Source of the DNA: Pseudomonas alliivorans
Lineage (GTDB): Bacteria; Pseudomonadota; Gammaproteobacteria; Pseudomonadales; Pseudomonadaceae
Assembly (NCBI RefSeq): GCF_017826695.1
Contig: NZ_JAFFZW010000002.1
Coordinates: 248,001 to 312,000 of the forward strand
DNA: 64,000 nucleotides
Direction: 5' to 3'
Every line of letters begins with the position of its first letter. Within the stretch, counting starts at the first letter, position 1. A program made the translations under genes and the position numbers. The notes beneath the pieces are model-generated. The model searched no databases. It saw only the letters and a program-made list of their open reading frames with translations, and had not been told where the DNA came from. This document shows, one piece after another, positions 1 through 11,152 of the stretch.

Positions 1-1
1 T

Positions 2-3000
2 GGGATCGGCGATTTCGCAGGCCTGATCGACAAGCTCGACTACATTGCCGAGCTTGGGGTCAACACGATCTGGCTGTTGCCGTTCTACCCATCGCCGCGT
101 CGGGACGATGGCTATGACATTTCAGAGTACCGCGACGTGCACAGCGACTACGGCACGATGGCGGACGCCAGGCGATTCATCGCTCAGGCCCACAAGCGCG
201 GCTTGCGGGTCATCACCGAGCTGGTCATCAACCACACCTCGGATCAGCATCCCTGGTTCCAGAAGGCCCGGCACGCCAAACGCGGCTCCAAGGCACGTGA
301 CTTCTACGTGTGGTCGGACACCGATCAGAAGTACGACGGCACGCGCATCATCTTTCTCGACACCGAGAAGTCCAACTGGACCTGGGATCCGGTGGCAGAG
401 CAATATTTCTGGCACCGCTTCTATTCGCACCAGCCGGATCTGAATTTCGATAATCCGGCGGTGATGAACGCGGTGCTCGAGGTCATGCGTTTCTGGCTGG
501 ACATGGGCATCGATGGCCTGCGTCTGGACGCGATTCCCTACCTGATCGAGCGCGATGGCACCAACAACGAGAACCTGCCGGAGACCCATCAGGTTCTCAA
601 GCGGATCCGGGCCGAAATCGACGCCAATTACCCGGACCGCATGCTGCTGGCGGAAGCCAATCAATGGCCGGAAGACACTCAGCTGTACTTCGGTGACAGC
701 AAAGGCCCTGACGGCGATGAGTGCCACATGGCGTTTCACTTCCCGTTGATGCCGCGCATGTACATGGCGCTGGCGCAGGAAGACCGTTTCCCGATTACCG
801 ACATTCTGCGCCAGACCCCGGAAATTCCGGAGAACTGCCAGTGGGCAATTTTCCTGCGCAACCACGATGAACTGACCCTTGAAATGGTCACGGATCGTGA
901 GCGTGACTATTTGTGGAATTACTACGCTGCGGATCGTCGTGCGCGGATCAACCTCGGCATCCGACGTCGTCTTGCGCCGCTGGTAGAGCGTGATCGTCGC
1001 CGGGTCGAGTTGCTGAACAGCATGCTGTTATCCATGCCCGGTACACCCACGCTGTATTACGGCGATGAGATCGGCATGGGTGACAACATCTATCTCGGCG
1101 ACCGGGATGGCGTGCGCACACCCATGCAATGGTCCATCGACCGCAACGGCGGGTTCTCGCGCGCCGATCCGGCCAGCCTTGTGTTGCCGCCGATCATGGA
1201 CCCGATGTACGGCTTTCAGTCGGTCAACGTCGAAAGTCAGGAGCGGGATCCGCATTCGCTGCTTAACTGGAACCGCCGCATGTTGGCCGTGCGTAAGCAA
1301 CAGAAGGCGTTCGGACGTGGCACGCTCAAGATGCTGTCGCCGTCCAATCGCAGGATTCTCGCGTACATCCGTGAATACACAGGACCTGATGGCCATAGCG
1401 AAATCGTGTTGTGCGTGGCCAACGTTTCCAGCGCAGCCCAGGCCGCAGAACTCGAACTGTCGGCCTACGCCGGCACCGTTCCTGTCGAGATGCTGGGTGG
1501 CAGCGCATTCCCGCCGATTGGCCAGTTGAGCTACCTGCTCACGCTGCCGCCCTACGGTTTTTACTGGTTTCTACTGGCTTCGGAGAATCAAATGCCCAGT
1601 TGGCACGTCGAACCGGCACAAAGCATGCCGGACTTCCCGACCCTGGTGCTCAAGAAGCGTCTGGAGGAGCTGCTCGACGAGCCGCTCCGCAGCACCATGG
1701 AAAACACTTCACTGGCGGTCTACCTGCCCAAGCGACGCTGGTTCGCAGGCAAGGACAAGCCCATCGAGCGTGTCAACATCGCCTATGCGGTTCGCTTCGG
1801 CGACCCGGCGCACCCGGTCCTGCTCAACGAGATCGAGGTCACCGCAGGCGAGCAGACCGAGCGTTATCAACTCCCATTCGGCCTGTTGGCGGAAGAGGAA
1901 ATCAACAGCGCGCTGCCTCAGCAATTGGCGCTGGCCAGAGTGCGCCGTGGCCGTCAGGTGGGGTTGATCACCGACGCCTTCACGCTGGAAACCTTCATCC
2001 GCGCAGTGATTCAAGGCATGCAGTCCGATACGGTCATCCCTTGCGACGACGGCGAGCTGCGTTTTGAACAGACCGCGCAACTCGCGCCGCTGGGGCTGAA
2101 CAACGAGTCAGAGGTACGTTACCTGTCCGCCGAGCAGTCCAACAGCTCCGTGGTAGTCGGCAGCGGCCTGGTTCTGAAGATGATCCGCAAAGTCAGCGCC
2201 GGCACGCACCCGGAGCTGGAGATGGGCGCTTACCTGACCAACGCCGGCTATCGCAATATCTCGCCGTTGCTGGGCTCGGTGGTTCGCGTGGGCCATGACG
2301 GTCAGCCGCACCTGCTGATGATTGCCCAAGGCTATCTGAGCAATCAGGGTGATGCATGGGAATGGACCCAGAACAACCTGGAGCGCGCCGTTCGTGACGA
2401 GCTGGCGCATGGCGTCTCCGAACAGGAGCAGCACTACAACGCGCTGCTCGAGCTGGCCGATTTCTCTCGCAGTCTCGGGCAGCGTCTGGGCGAAATGCAC
2501 CAGATTCTGGCCGCAGCGACCGACAATCCAGACTTTGCTGTGGAAGTGAGCAGCCAGGAAGACAGCGAGGCCTCGGCAAAAAGCGTGGTGGCTCAGTTGG
2601 ATCGGGCCTTGCAGTTGCTCGAACAGCGCAAGAACGACCTCGGCACTGAAGACCAGCAGTTGGTGGATGCCCTGATCGCTCAGCGCCAAGCCATTGGGTC
2701 GCATGTCACGCGCCTCGCCGAACGCTCGGTAGGTGGCCTGCGCATTCGCGTGCACGGTGATTTGCACCTTGGCCAGGTGCTGGTGGTCAAGGGTGATGCT
2801 TACCTGATCGATTTCGAAGGCGAGCCTGCGCGTGCGCTGAGCGAGCGACGTGCCAAACACAGCCCGTTCAAGGATGTCAGTGGTGTACTGCGCTCGTTCG
2901 ACTACGCTGCCGCCATGGCTGTGCGCAGCGCGCAAAGCGTGGACACCTCCGAGGAAGCCGCTGCCGCCCGCAAACGGGTTGCCAGCACGTATTTGTCCCA

Positions 3001-3220
3001 GGCCCGTGAGGCATTTATCGAAGGGTACCGCTCAGCGACCCTCGGGATGGCTCACGCCTGGAAAGATTCGAACGGGGAGGACGCGGCGCTGGAACTGTTC
3101 ACCCTAGAAAAAACCGCTTATGAAGTGATCTACGAAGCCGAGAATCGTCCGAGCTGGCTGGCTGTGCCGCTGCAAGGCTTGCGTGGATTGCTGCACCTGT
3201 CTGATGGAGAGCCAACATGA
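2..3220 (+). CDS. treS: Trehalose synthase/maltokinase fusion (5' end outside window)
   Basis: The window opens inside this gene; about 1,072 residues are visible and Pseudomonas fusions of this type are about 1,100 long, so only a short N-terminal piece is missing. The first half is a GH13 alpha-amylase-fold trehalose synthase that interconverts trehalose and maltose; visible active-site strings are [12 protein letters not shown] (nucleophile Asp), [11 protein letters not shown] (Glu) and FLRNHDEL. From about residue 530 a maltokinase-like half follows, with the kinase loop VHGDLHLGQ near residue 917 and IDFEGEP, expected to make maltose 1-phosphate from maltose and ATP. In this pathway GlgE then polymerises maltose 1-phosphate, and a GlgE gene would be expected upstream, outside the window. 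The stop codon overlaps the glgB start by four bases, so translation is probably coupled. Confidence 0.93.
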   Translation, partial: GIGDFAGLIDKLDYIAELGVNTIWLLPFYPSPRRDDGYDISEYRDVHSDYGTMADARRFIAQAHKRGLRVITELVINHTSDQHPWFQKARHAKRGSKARDFYVWSDTDQKYDGTRIIFLDTEKSNWTWDPVAEQYFWHRFYSHQPDLNFDNPAVMNAVLEVMRFWLDMGIDGLRLDAIPYLIERDGTNNENLPETHQVLKRIRAEIDANYPDRMLLAEANQWPEDTQLYFGDSKGPDGDECHMAFHFPLMPRMYMALAQEDRFPITDILRQTPEIPENCQWAIFLRNHDELTLEMVTDRERDYLWNYYAADRRARINLGIRRRLAPLVERDRRRVELLNSMLLSMPGTPTLYYGDEIGMGDNIYLGDRDGVRTPMQWSIDRNGGFSRADPASLVLPPIMDPMYGFQSVNVESQERDPHSLLNWNRRMLAVRKQQKAFGRGTLKMLSPSNRRILAYIREYTGPDGHSEIVLCVANVSSAAQAAELELSAYAGTVPVEMLGGSAFPPIGQLSYLLTLPPYGFYWFLLASENQMPSWHVEPAQSMPDFPTLVLKKRLEELLDEPLRSTMENTSLAVYLPKRRWFAGKDKPIERVNIAYAVRFGDPAHPVLLNEIEVTAGEQTERYQLPFGLLAEEEINSALPQQLALARVRRGRQVGLITDAFTLETFIRAVIQGMQSDTVIPCDDGELRFEQTAQLAPLGLNNESEVRYLSAEQSNSSVVVGSGLVLKMIRKVSAGTHPELEMGAYLTNAGYRNISPLLGSVVRVGHDGQPHLLMIAQGYLSNQGDAWEWTQNNLERAVRDELAHGVSEQEQHYNALLELADFSRSLGQRLGEMHQILAAATDNPDFAVEVSSQEDSEASAKSVVAQLDRALQLLEQRKNDLGTEDQQLVDALIAQRQAIGSHVTRLAERSVGGLRIRVHGDLHLGQVLVVKGDAYLIDFEGEPARALSERRAKHSPFKDVSGVLRSFDYAAAMAVRSAQSVDTSEEAAAARKRVASTYLSQAREAFIEGYRSATLGMAHAWKDSNGEDAALELFTLEKTAYEVIYEAENRPSWLAVPLQGLRGLLHLSDGEPT

Positions 3221-5448
3221 ATGCACCTGACAAAATCGGCACGCGTCGCAAGGCGATGCCCGCCGCAGTGGACATGGATGCGTTGATCCGTGCTGAACAT
3301 CGTGACCCGTTTTCGATCCTGGGCCCGCATGGCGATGGCGGCAGCGGACAGTTCGTCCGCGCTTATCTGCCAGGCGCCTTGAGTGTGCGCCTGCTCGCCC
3401 CGGATGACGGGCGTGAGCTGGGCGAGCTGGAGATGAGCGAAGTCCCGGGCTTCTTTATTGGTCATCTCGAACACGCTCAGCCCTATCAGTTGAAAATCAA
3501 CTGGGCAGGCGGCGAACAGATCACTGAAGACCCTTACAGCTACGGCCCGCTTCTCGGTGAGATGGACCTGTACCTGTTCGCCGAGGGCAATCACCGCGAT
3601 TTGAGCAGTTGCCTGGGGGCGCAGGTGACCAACGTCGGTGGCGTGGACGGTGTGCGGTTTGCGGTCTGGGCACCCAATGCCCGGCGCGTTTCGGTAGTCG
3701 GCAGTTTCAACAACTGGGACGGCCGTCGCCATCCGATGCGCTTGCGTCACCCAACCGGTGTCTGGGAAATCTTCGTCCCGCGCCTGCAGCCGGGCGAAGT
3801 CTATAAATACGAGATCCTCGGTGCCCACGGCATTCTGCCGCTCAAGTGCGACCCGATGGCGCTGTCTACGACGCTGCCGCCTGATACGGCCTCCAAGGTC
3901 TCGGCACCACTGCATTTCAACTGGAACGACAACGACTGGATGGCCTCGCGGGCCAGCCTTCATGACGTCAGCGCGCCATTGTCGATTTATGAACTGCATG
4001 CCGGTTCATGGCAGATGGAACAGAACGATGAAGGCCAATGGCGTCAATACAACTGGCGCGAACTGGCGGATCGGCTCATCCCTTACATCAAGGAGCTGGG
4101 TTTCACCCACATTGAACTGATGCCGATCATGGAGCACCCGTTTGGTGGTTCGTGGGGTTATCAGTTGCTCGCCCAGTTCGCGCCGACGGCGCGCTACGGC
4201 TCGCCTGAAGATTTTGCGGCATTTGTCGATGCCTGCCACCAGGCAAACATCGGGGTGATTCTGGATTGGGTGCCTGCGCATTTCCCGACCGATACTCATG
4301 GTCTGGCTCAGTTCGACGGCACTGCGCTCTATGAATACGCCGACCCCAAGGAAGGCTTCCATCAGGATTGGGACACGCTGATCTACAACCTGGGTCGCAC
4401 CGAGGTTCACGGCTTCATGCTCGCCTCGGCGCTGCATTGGCTCAAGCATTACCACATCGACGGTCTGCGCGTGGATGCGGTGGCTTCGATGCTATACCGC
4501 GACTACTCCCGCAAGGCGGGTGAGTGGGTGCCGAACCGGTTTGGCGGTCGCGAGAACCTTGAGGCGATCGATTTCCTGCGCCACCTCAATGATGTCGTCG
4601 CGCTGGAAGCGCCGGGCACCATGGTCATCGCCGAAGAATCCACGGCCTGGCCGGGTGTCAGCCAGCCGACCCAGCAAGGCGGCCTGGGTTTCAACTACAA
4701 GTGGAATATGGGTTGGATGCACGATTCGCTGCACTACATGGAACAGGACCCGATTCATCGTGAGCATCATCACGGTGAATTGAGCTTTGGTCTCATGTAT
4801 GCGTGGTCCGAGCGCTTCATTCTGCCGATTTCCCACGATGAAGTGGTCCACGGCAAGCATTCGCTGATCGACAAGATGCCCGGCGATCGCTGGCAGAAGT
4901 TCGCCAACCTGCGCGCCTACCTGGCGTTCATGTGGACCCACCCCGGTAAAAAACTGCTGTTCATGGGCTGCGAGTTTGGCCAATGGCGCGAGTGGAACCA
5001 TGACGAGCAACTGGATTGGTACCTGCTTCAGTACGCGGATCATATCGGGGTCAAGAAGCTGGTCAGCGATCTGAACCGCATCTATCGCGAAGAAAAACCC
5101 CTGCATGAACGCGATGCAGAGCCCATGGGCTTCCAGTGGCTGATCGGCGACGACAAGACCAACAGCGTCTATGCCTACCTGCGCTGGAGCAAGGGTGGGG
5201 AGCCGCTGCTGGTGGTCGCTAACATGACGCCGGTTCCGCGTCTGGATTACCGGATCGGTGTGCCGTTCGACGGCAAATGGGTCGAACTGCTCAACACCGA
5301 TGCCGAGATGTACGCGGGTTCCAATGTCGGCAATGGCGGCGGTGTGATGGCTGACGTTGAGCAGGCACACGGACAGCCTGCGTCGCTGAGCCTGAATCTG
5401 CCACCGCTGGCCGTGTTGATTCTCAAACCCGAGAGGCATCAGGACTGA
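3217..5448 (+). CDS. glgB: 1,4-alpha-glucan branching enzyme
   Basis: A 743-residue GH13 branching enzyme, close to the usual length of about 730. It cuts alpha-1,4-glucan and re-attaches the piece in alpha-1,6 linkage. An N-terminal carbohydrate-binding (CBM48-like) region is followed by the catalytic barrel: ELHAGSW near residue 258, [10 protein letters not shown] near 414 carrying the nucleophile Asp, VIAEEST near 469 carrying the catalytic Glu, and [10 protein letters not shown] near 538. The ATG lies in an ATGA overlap with the upstream trehalose synthase/maltokinase. Together the two genes make the last steps of the GlgE-type trehalose-to-alpha-glucan pathway, tied in Pseudomonas to osmotic and desiccation stress. 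Confidence 0.96.
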   Translation: MNAPDKIGTRRKAMPAAVDMDALIRAEHRDPFSILGPHGDGGSGQFVRAYLPGALSVRLLAPDDGRELGELEMSEVPGFFIGHLEHAQPYQLKINWAGGEQITEDPYSYGPLLGEMDLYLFAEGNHRDLSSCLGAQVTNVGGVDGVRFAVWAPNARRVSVVGSFNNWDGRRHPMRLRHPTGVWEIFVPRLQPGEVYKYEILGAHGILPLKCDPMALSTTLPPDTASKVSAPLHFNWNDNDWMASRASLHDVSAPLSIYELHAGSWQMEQNDEGQWRQYNWRELADRLIPYIKELGFTHIELMPIMEHPFGGSWGYQLLAQFAPTARYGSPEDFAAFVDACHQANIGVILDWVPAHFPTDTHGLAQFDGTALYEYADPKEGFHQDWDTLIYNLGRTEVHGFMLASALHWLKHYHIDGLRVDAVASMLYRDYSRKAGEWVPNRFGGRENLEAIDFLRHLNDVVALEAPGTMVIAEESTAWPGVSQPTQQGGLGFNYKWNMGWMHDSLHYMEQDPIHREHHHGELSFGLMYAWSERFILPISHDEVVHGKHSLIDKMPGDRWQKFANLRAYLAFMWTHPGKKLLFMGCEFGQWREWNHDEQLDWYLLQYADHIGVKKLVSDLNRIYREEKPLHERDAEPMGFQWLIGDDKTNSVYAYLRWSKGGEPLLVVANMTPVPRLDYRIGVPFDGKWVELLNTDAEMYAGSNVGNGGGVMADVEQAHGQPASLSLNLPPLAVLILKPERHQD

Positions 5449-5496
5449 AGGTAATGCTCCGGTAACCAACCGGGTTTCTGGAGTCCACAGGGCAGT

Positions 5497-5580
5497 GTGG
5501 GAGGCAGCTTGCGGGCGATGCGTTCTGTCAGTCGATCTGGTGTCGGCTGGCTCTACGCTGTCGCCCACAAGCTGCCTTCT
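5497..5580. repeat. REP-like inverted repeat pair downstream of glgB
   Basis: Two imperfect copies of a palindromic unit face each other: GGGAGGCAGCTTGCGGGCGA at 5499-5518 and its near reverse complement at 5561-5580. The sequence resembles Pseudomonas REP elements (consensus of the type GTGGGAGnGGCTTGCCnGCGA). It lies between two convergent genes, where it may protect the glgB mRNA 3' end or help termination. Confidence 0.7.
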
Positions 5581-5672
5581 TCTGTTTGAAGCGTCCTCCG
5601 ATGAAATGCGTTTTCGAAGGGGGAAATCTGCATGCGAACCCGCCTTCCTGCCGGGACGCTGCTGCAGATCGG

Positions 5673-8306
5673 TTACCAACTGATTCTGATCCCGAGGCTG
5701 ATGCCGGTCTCTTGTGTGTCACGTCCCTTCAGGTCCCGTCTGTGATCTGCGCTCAAGTAGACCCCTACGTCCTCGAATGGATACGCCACCAGTCCGGCCC
5801 CCAGACTGGCGGTTGTCGAGTCGTATTCAGTGCTGATCCTCTCGACGTTCTCATAGATAACGGTGTCGTGACCCTTGGCGTCGTGCCAGAAATCGGTCTT
5901 CAGGTAGGGCTCGACGGGCACTCCAAACGATCTGTAGCGCCCCTCGAACCGTATGCCCAGACGTCCCGTGTTTCGGGCCTGGTTATCAAACTCAAGCGAT
6001 GAGATCCCGTCGTGCTGGTCGTCCAGAACGACACGCTGGTGAATCACCTGCACCTGCGGTTCCGCTACCCAGTTTGCACTTACAGGCAAGGGATAACCGG
6101 CTTCGATGGATAGACTCACGACATGCCCCTCGGCCTTCACGCGCACGCCGCGTTCAGAGCGGCTCGAGCCGTCGAGGCGTGTGCCCATCGCCACAGTGTC
6201 CACATAACCGTACTGGCCAGTGATCAGGGTCCAATACGCGCCCACGCTGTCTCCACGCAGATTCAATCGACCGGTACGGCTGTCTTCGAATCCATTCGCG
6301 AAGCCTTCAATGTGGCCTTTCAAGCGGTTGTGCGCCACGAAGATGCCGACACGTTGGGTGGCGTCATCGCCCGTCTGCCAGGCAGACAGATCGTGGCCGA
6401 TCTGGTAACCCTCAAGCGACGCGTTCAGGCTCGGACTGACCGTGCCGGACCAGCGCTGTCTGAGATCGCTGCCGAATACGCGCGCCCAGCCTGCGGAATC
6501 CGCACCCTGTTGGCTCAGCAGACGCTGATTGCCCTGGCGTTCGTGAAAAGTGCCCAACGAAGACAACGCCAGAACGGCAGCGGCAGGTGCGATGACCGAA
6601 TAGTTGGGTACTTCCTGCCGGTACAGCACGACAGGTGCCGCGCCGCGCACGGGCTCGGGCAGTTGCGGTGTGCCGACGGCCGGAACGGGCAGGGTGGCTG
6701 CAGGTTGCGGGACGGCCGAGGCAGGCGGTTCAGGCGCTGACGGAACGGGTTCCGAGGGAGATTCAGGCTCCGCTGGGGTTGGTGTTGGTGTTGGTGTTGG
6801 CGGCGCAGGAGCCGGCTCCGGCTCGGCAGGCACGCTCGCCATTGCAAGTGGAGGAGAGATCACGGAAGAGCGCAGGAACCAGCTGTTTTCACTGCCCGCC
6901 GTGGCGCCACCCTTGAACAGGTAATACTGATACGCCCCGACCGACAGCGAGTTCTGCAACGAGAACGCTGTGTTGTCGCTGGTTGCGCCCTGGACGGCCT
7001 GGACCACTTCGATGCCGTTGTTTTGAGTCAGCGCGCCCTTGCCACCTTCATTGATGACGTTCATGCGCGTGGTTCCACCGATTCGACCCTGGGTAACCAC
7101 CAGTCTGTCACTGGCAGAGCTGTCGTCGCCGAGCACCGACTGCAACAACAGCTGCCCATTGAGGCCGGTGTAATTGCCCTGCACGGTCAGGGTGTCCCGA
7201 GCGGTGCCGCCACTCAGGTCCAGGGTGCCCGCACTGTCAAGCGTGGCGGGCATTGCCCCGTTGAACGAGTTGATCGAACCTGACGCAGATGACAGGCGAC
7301 TGCTGGCATCAATGTTCAGGATTCCGGTTCCGCTGATGCTGTCGCCCAACGTGAGGGTGCCTGCCAGGTCCATTCGTGAAGCGTTGCTCAGATTGACCGT
7401 TTCCCACTGTCGGTAGCGGGCGGGCGCTGAGGAGGCCGTGTTGTCCAGCGTCAACGTATCGTTGCCCGTTCCGCCATCCAGCACGCTATTGGTGCTGAGG
7501 TAATACTCGCTCAGGTTGTACAGGCGAGCGATGTCGTCGCCCTCGGCCATGAGAACACTGCCAGTCACATTGCCGCTGTCACGCCACGTGAATTGATCGT
7601 TACCGAAGCTGGCCCTGATGCCGCCGAGGATTTCGCCACCGCTAAGCGTCAGTCGGTCGTCGCCGCCGCTTACGCTGACTGCGCCACCGATTCTGCCGCC
7701 GGAAACGTTGATGGTGTCGCGACCGAAGCCGGTGACCAGGTTGCCGATGATGGTTCCGCCGGACAGGTCGAACAGGTTGTCGTCCAGCTTCATGTCCACC
7801 CGCCCGATACTGCCACCACTCATGGTCGCCCGGTCACCATCCTCGAACGCTCTGGTAATCACGCCCCCCGTCATCTGGAACGTGTCGAGTCCGTCGCCCT
7901 GAGCCAGCGAACCGATGGTGCCCCCGGTCATGAAAAACGTGTCCGGCTCCGCGCCCTGGCTGACGTCGCCACTGACGACACCGGCGGACATTGTGAACCG
8001 GTCACTGCCTGCGCCTTGCGTGACGTTACCGGTAATGCGTCCGGAGTTCATGTCGACGCTGTCCTGGCCAGGGCCGAACGTGACATTGCCGTTGATGGAT
8101 CCACTGCCACCCGCAGGAAAAATCAGCGTGTCGTTGGCCCCGGACCAGCTCACCGCGCCGCTGCTGCCGCTGTCGCACGTTTGCGTGTCACTGCCTGCCG
8201 TCGATATCAGGGCGCACGTGCCATCGGCGTGAGGGGAAACGATCACCAGTAGCGCGACGGTCAGAAGCTTGCCTTTGCCACACGGCGAGAATTGCCTGAG
8301 GGTCAT
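5673..8306 (-). CDS. Autotransporter-type outer-membrane protein with repeated glycine-rich passenger
   Basis: An 877-residue protein with an N-terminal signal-like segment (KLLTVALLVIVSPHA) and a good ribosome site, CAGGGAGAGC, before the ATG. Residues about 50-250 hold roughly nine imperfect 20-residue repeats built on the pattern D-x-F-x-(M/L)-(S/T)-G-G-x-I-x-G, likely a beta-helix. A Pro/Glu/Ala/Thr-rich linker follows at about residues 487-555, then a C-terminal domain of about 280 residues ending in LGIRISW, as expected for an autotransporter beta-barrel with terminal aromatic. The family architecture is type Va secretion; the passenger's target is unknown. It stands alone between the convergent glgB and an MFS gene on the same strand. 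Confidence 0.82.
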   Translation of the reverse strand: MTLRQFSPCGKGKLLTVALLVIVSPHADGTCALISTAGSDTQTCDSGSSGAVSWSGANDTLIFPAGGSGSINGNVTFGPGQDSVDMNSGRITGNVTQGAGSDRFTMSAGVVSGDVSQGAEPDTFFMTGGTIGSLAQGDGLDTFQMTGGVITRAFEDGDRATMSGGSIGRVDMKLDDNLFDLSGGTIIGNLVTGFGRDTINVSGGRIGGAVSVSGGDDRLTLSGGEILGGIRASFGNDQFTWRDSGNVTGSVLMAEGDDIARLYNLSEYYLSTNSVLDGGTGNDTLTLDNTASSAPARYRQWETVNLSNASRMDLAGTLTLGDSISGTGILNIDASSRLSSASGSINSFNGAMPATLDSAGTLDLSGGTARDTLTVQGNYTGLNGQLLLQSVLGDDSSASDRLVVTQGRIGGTTRMNVINEGGKGALTQNNGIEVVQAVQGATSDNTAFSLQNSLSVGAYQYYLFKGGATAGSENSWFLRSSVISPPLAMASVPAEPEPAPAPPTPTPTPTPAEPESPSEPVPSAPEPPASAVPQPAATLPVPAVGTPQLPEPVRGAAPVVLYRQEVPNYSVIAPAAAVLALSSLGTFHERQGNQRLLSQQGADSAGWARVFGSDLRQRWSGTVSPSLNASLEGYQIGHDLSAWQTGDDATQRVGIFVAHNRLKGHIEGFANGFEDSRTGRLNLRGDSVGAYWTLITGQYGYVDTVAMGTRLDGSSRSERGVRVKAEGHVVSLSIEAGYPLPVSANWVAEPQVQVIHQRVVLDDQHDGISSLEFDNQARNTGRLGIRFEGRYRSFGVPVEPYLKTDFWHDAKGHDTVIYENVERISTEYDSTTASLGAGLVAYPFEDVGVYLSADHRRDLKGRDTQETGISLGIRISW

Positions 8307-8540
8307 GACTGCTCTCCCTGTGACGAGGTCAGGGAGGCATGGAAGGTTGCGTCAGTGCCCGACTGCCACGTCAGTGACGCCGCACAGGAGGCTGGCGACG
8401 ACTGCTCTGCCAGCCCTCGCAAAGGGCTGCACGTTCAAGTCAAGGATGGATCCAGCCTAGCGTCAAGAAGTTGACCGACCGGCGGCAGATGGATTGCCCT
8501 GATACGCAACCTATGGAGCAAGCACAGAAAAGCTTATAGC

Positions 8541-9758
8541 CTAATGAGCGTTTCGAGCCGCTTGGCGAGCTCGACGAGACAGCCATAGGGTCAAAAGCAA
8601 GGCACTTATCGAGAGCAGGGAGGCGTAGAAAAATATCCAGTCATAGCCCTGACCCAGTGCGATAGCGCCCATCACCGGCCCGGCAATCGCCAGTGCCAGA
8701 TCAAAGAACACGGCATAGGCGCTGAGGCCCGCACCTCGACTGGGCGTCGGTACGCTCTTGATCGCTTCGACGCCCAGCGCCGGGTAAACCAGTGACAGGC
8801 CAATGCCGGTCAAGCCAGCGCCCGCCAGCGCGAAGCCACTGCTCGGCGACAGCCACAGTAATACCAGCCCACAGGTTTCCACCGCCATGCAGAGAATGGC
8901 TGCGTTGAACCCGCCCAACCGATTGATGGCCCCGATGAACAGCAGTCGGGCGAGGATGAAGCACACCCCAAACATACTCAGGCAATAGGCTGCGCCTTCC
9001 CAGCCGCGACTCAGGTAGAAGAGGGTGATGAAGGTGGTCAACGTACCGTAACCGATGGAAGACAGTGTCAGCCCCAGTCCATAGGGCGCGATGCGTCCGA
9101 ACACCGACCAGTAAGGCAGACGTTCGCCGGGAATGATGGGAACCGACGGCTTGTTGCGGATCAGCCACAATGCCAGCCCTGCCATGACCATCAGCGCGAT
9201 GCCCAGACTGTTGAAGCCCACGGCATCTATCACCACCACGCCAAGCGGTGCGCCGATGGCAATGGCTCCGTAGGAGGCAATACCGTTCCACGAAATCGAC
9301 TTGGCCGTGTGTTCCGAACCCACTTTGCCGATGCACCAACTGATGGTCCCGACACCGATCAATCCTTGGGAAACGCCTAGAAACAGGCGAGCCAGGATCA
9401 GGATCGACAGACTTGCGGTTGGAAACTCCTCGAGCAGGGTGGCGAGCAAGGTCATCGCGCCACTGAGGCCAATGCCCCACAGCCCGAAAACGATCGCGCG
9501 TTTGCTGCCCAGCGTATCCGTGGCCCGACCGGCATAGGGTCTGCTGAGCAGGGTCGCGAGGTATTGCGAAGCGATGGCCAGACCTGCGATCAGTGGACTG
9601 AAACCCAACTGGTCATGAACGTAGCCCGGCAGCACTGCGATGGGCAGGCCGATACACAGAAAGGCTATGAAGGTGTACAGGACGATGGAAACGATTTGCA
9701 GCGTGATCGTGATCGAACTGGGCTGCACGGCAGAATGTTCAGGTGAGGCGGCAGGCAT
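8541..9758 (-). CDS. MFS transporter, YhhS/YfcJ-like
   Basis: A 405-residue, 12-helix major facilitator protein. The MFS loop motif appears as GRATDTLGSKRAIVFG after the second helix. The sequence resembles the YhhS/YfcJ (UPF0226) group of exporters, whose members have been linked to export of sugars and some drugs; the substrate here cannot be read from sequence. The reading frame extends upstream to a GTG at 9827, but that extension (MLSFIGNAGHD...) has no ribosome site and precedes a normal transporter N-terminus, so the ATG at 9758 is preferred. It is divergent from the lactonase-like gene at 9922. Confidence 0.85.
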   Translation of the reverse strand: MPAASPEHSAVQPSSITITLQIVSIVLYTFIAFLCIGLPIAVLPGYVHDQLGFSPLIAGLAIASQYLATLLSRPYAGRATDTLGSKRAIVFGLWGIGLSGAMTLLATLLEEFPTASLSILILARLFLGVSQGLIGVGTISWCIGKVGSEHTAKSISWNGIASYGAIAIGAPLGVVVIDAVGFNSLGIALMVMAGLALWLIRNKPSVPIIPGERLPYWSVFGRIAPYGLGLTLSSIGYGTLTTFITLFYLSRGWEGAAYCLSMFGVCFILARLLFIGAINRLGGFNAAILCMAVETCGLVLLWLSPSSGFALAGAGLTGIGLSLVYPALGVEAIKSVPTPSRGAGLSAYAVFFDLALAIAGPVMGAIALGQGYDWIFFYASLLSISALLLTLWLSRRARQAARNAH

Positions 9759-9921
9759 CGGGCTCGTTCGCTGGCAGGCGGTGGGCGTGCAGCCATCATG
9801 GCCTGCGTTGCCAATAAATGAAAGCACGCTAACGGTTTATCTGTCGCCTCACGACGCTGTTGCCGTTACGTTTGGATAGTCATAGGATGACTGATCACAA
9901 ACAATAACAAAAAGGCTCTCC

Positions 9922-11055
9922 ATGAAGAAAATCCTCTTGCTGGCCGCTGCGGTTGGCTGCTCGTTCGGTCTGCCGGTCCAGGCATCGACTTTCGCTTACA
10001 TCTCAAGCCCCGCAGACGGGCTCATCTCGCAGTATCAACTGGACGACGCCAGTGGTGCGCTCAGTCTGGTCGAGCAAACCCGAGCGGGTGACCAGGTCAA
10101 CCCGATGGCGCTATCGCCTGATGGTAAAGCGCTGTTCGCCGCGCTGCGCGCCAAACCGTATCACGTGGTCAGCTTCAGCATAGAGCCGGTGACCGGGCAT
10201 TTGAAACCCTTGGCTCAGGCACCTTTGGCGGAAAGTCTGGCGTATCTGTCCACTGACCGCAGCGGCCGTTTTCTAATGGGTGCATCCTATGGCGCCGATT
10301 TGCTGAGCGTACAGCCTATCGACGCCCAGCATCGCCCCAGCGACAGCATTCAGACCTACAAGACCGGCATGCACGCACACTCGGTGCGCACCGACCCCAG
10401 CAATCGATTCGCCTACGCAGGCAATCTCGGCGTTGATCGCGTCCTTCAATACCGCCTGGAACCCAAGGACGGCAAGCTGGTGCCGATCGGGGAGGGCTAT
10501 GTGACGGTTCCGGAGAACACTGGACCGCGCCACCTGGCGTTCGCACCCACAGGCAAATTCCTCTACGTCGTGGGCGAGATGAGTGGCACCGTCACTGCCT
10601 TCTCGATCAACGACAGGACCGGTGCGTTGAAACAGGTCAATCAGGCCAACGGCATTCCCGAGCGTCTGAAGCTGGCGCAGGGTCAGGTGCGCGATGCACG
10701 CAACAACGACTTGAAGGACGATCCGACACCCCGTATCTGGGCCGCTGATGTGCGGGTCTCGCCGGACGGCAAATGGTTGTTCACCAGCGAACGCACCAGC
10801 AGCAGCGTGTCGGTGTTCAAGGTTGAGCCAGCCAGTGGCAAGGTCACGTTCGTGGAAAACTATCCGGTCGAGGAAAAGCAGCCGCGTAACATCGCGGTAG
10901 CACCGAACGGGCGCTGGTTGCTGGTGACAGGAGAGAAAGCCGACAAGGTCGGCAGTTATGGCATTGCAGCGGACGGCGCATTGAAGCGCGTCAGTGAAGC
11001 TCCTTCAGGCAAAGGCGCATTGTGGATCGAAATGCTCAGCCAGCCGGGTCAGTAA
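9922..11055 (+). CDS. Secreted lactonase-family beta-propeller protein
   Basis: A 377-residue protein with a clear Sec signal peptide (MKKILLLAAAVGCSFGLPVQA, cleavage after about residue 21), so it acts in the periplasm or outside. The body carries repeated blades such as VNPMALSPDGKALFAA, PRHLAFAPTGKFLYVV and RNIAVAPNGRWLLVTG, typical of the seven-bladed 6-phosphogluconolactonase/YkgB-type family. Cytoplasmic relatives hydrolyse 6-phosphogluconolactone, but export argues for another lactone or only a binding role. A strong terminator follows 38 bases after the stop codon. Confidence 0.85.
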   Translation: MKKILLLAAAVGCSFGLPVQASTFAYISSPADGLISQYQLDDASGALSLVEQTRAGDQVNPMALSPDGKALFAALRAKPYHVVSFSIEPVTGHLKPLAQAPLAESLAYLSTDRSGRFLMGASYGADLLSVQPIDAQHRPSDSIQTYKTGMHAHSVRTDPSNRFAYAGNLGVDRVLQYRLEPKDGKLVPIGEGYVTVPENTGPRHLAFAPTGKFLYVVGEMSGTVTAFSINDRTGALKQVNQANGIPERLKLAQGQVRDARNNDLKDDPTPRIWAADVRVSPDGKWLFTSERTSSSVSVFKVEPASGKVTFVENYPVEEKQPRNIAVAPNGRWLLVTGEKADKVGSYGIAADGALKRVSEAPSGKGALWIEMLSQPGQ

Positions 11056-11092
11056 TACCAGCCCTTGTTGTTTACTCATCGCCTGAAACGCA

Positions 11093-11119
11093 AAACCCCT
11101 GCCGCAAGGGCAGGGGTTT
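11093..11119. terminator. Bidirectional intrinsic terminator
   Basis: A perfect 11-bp stem, AAACCCCTGCC paired with GGCAGGGGTTT around the loop GCAAG. It has A-rich and T-rich flanks on the two sides and sits between the convergent lactonase-like gene and ybiT, so it can serve both. Confidence 0.88.
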
Positions 11120-11152
11120 CAGGTACAGCGAGTGCTATTCCAGGCGTCTGGC

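Noticed and set aside
4492..5679. Minus-strand open frame of 395 codons
   Set aside because: It is antisense to glgB, has no recognisable domain and no ribosome site.
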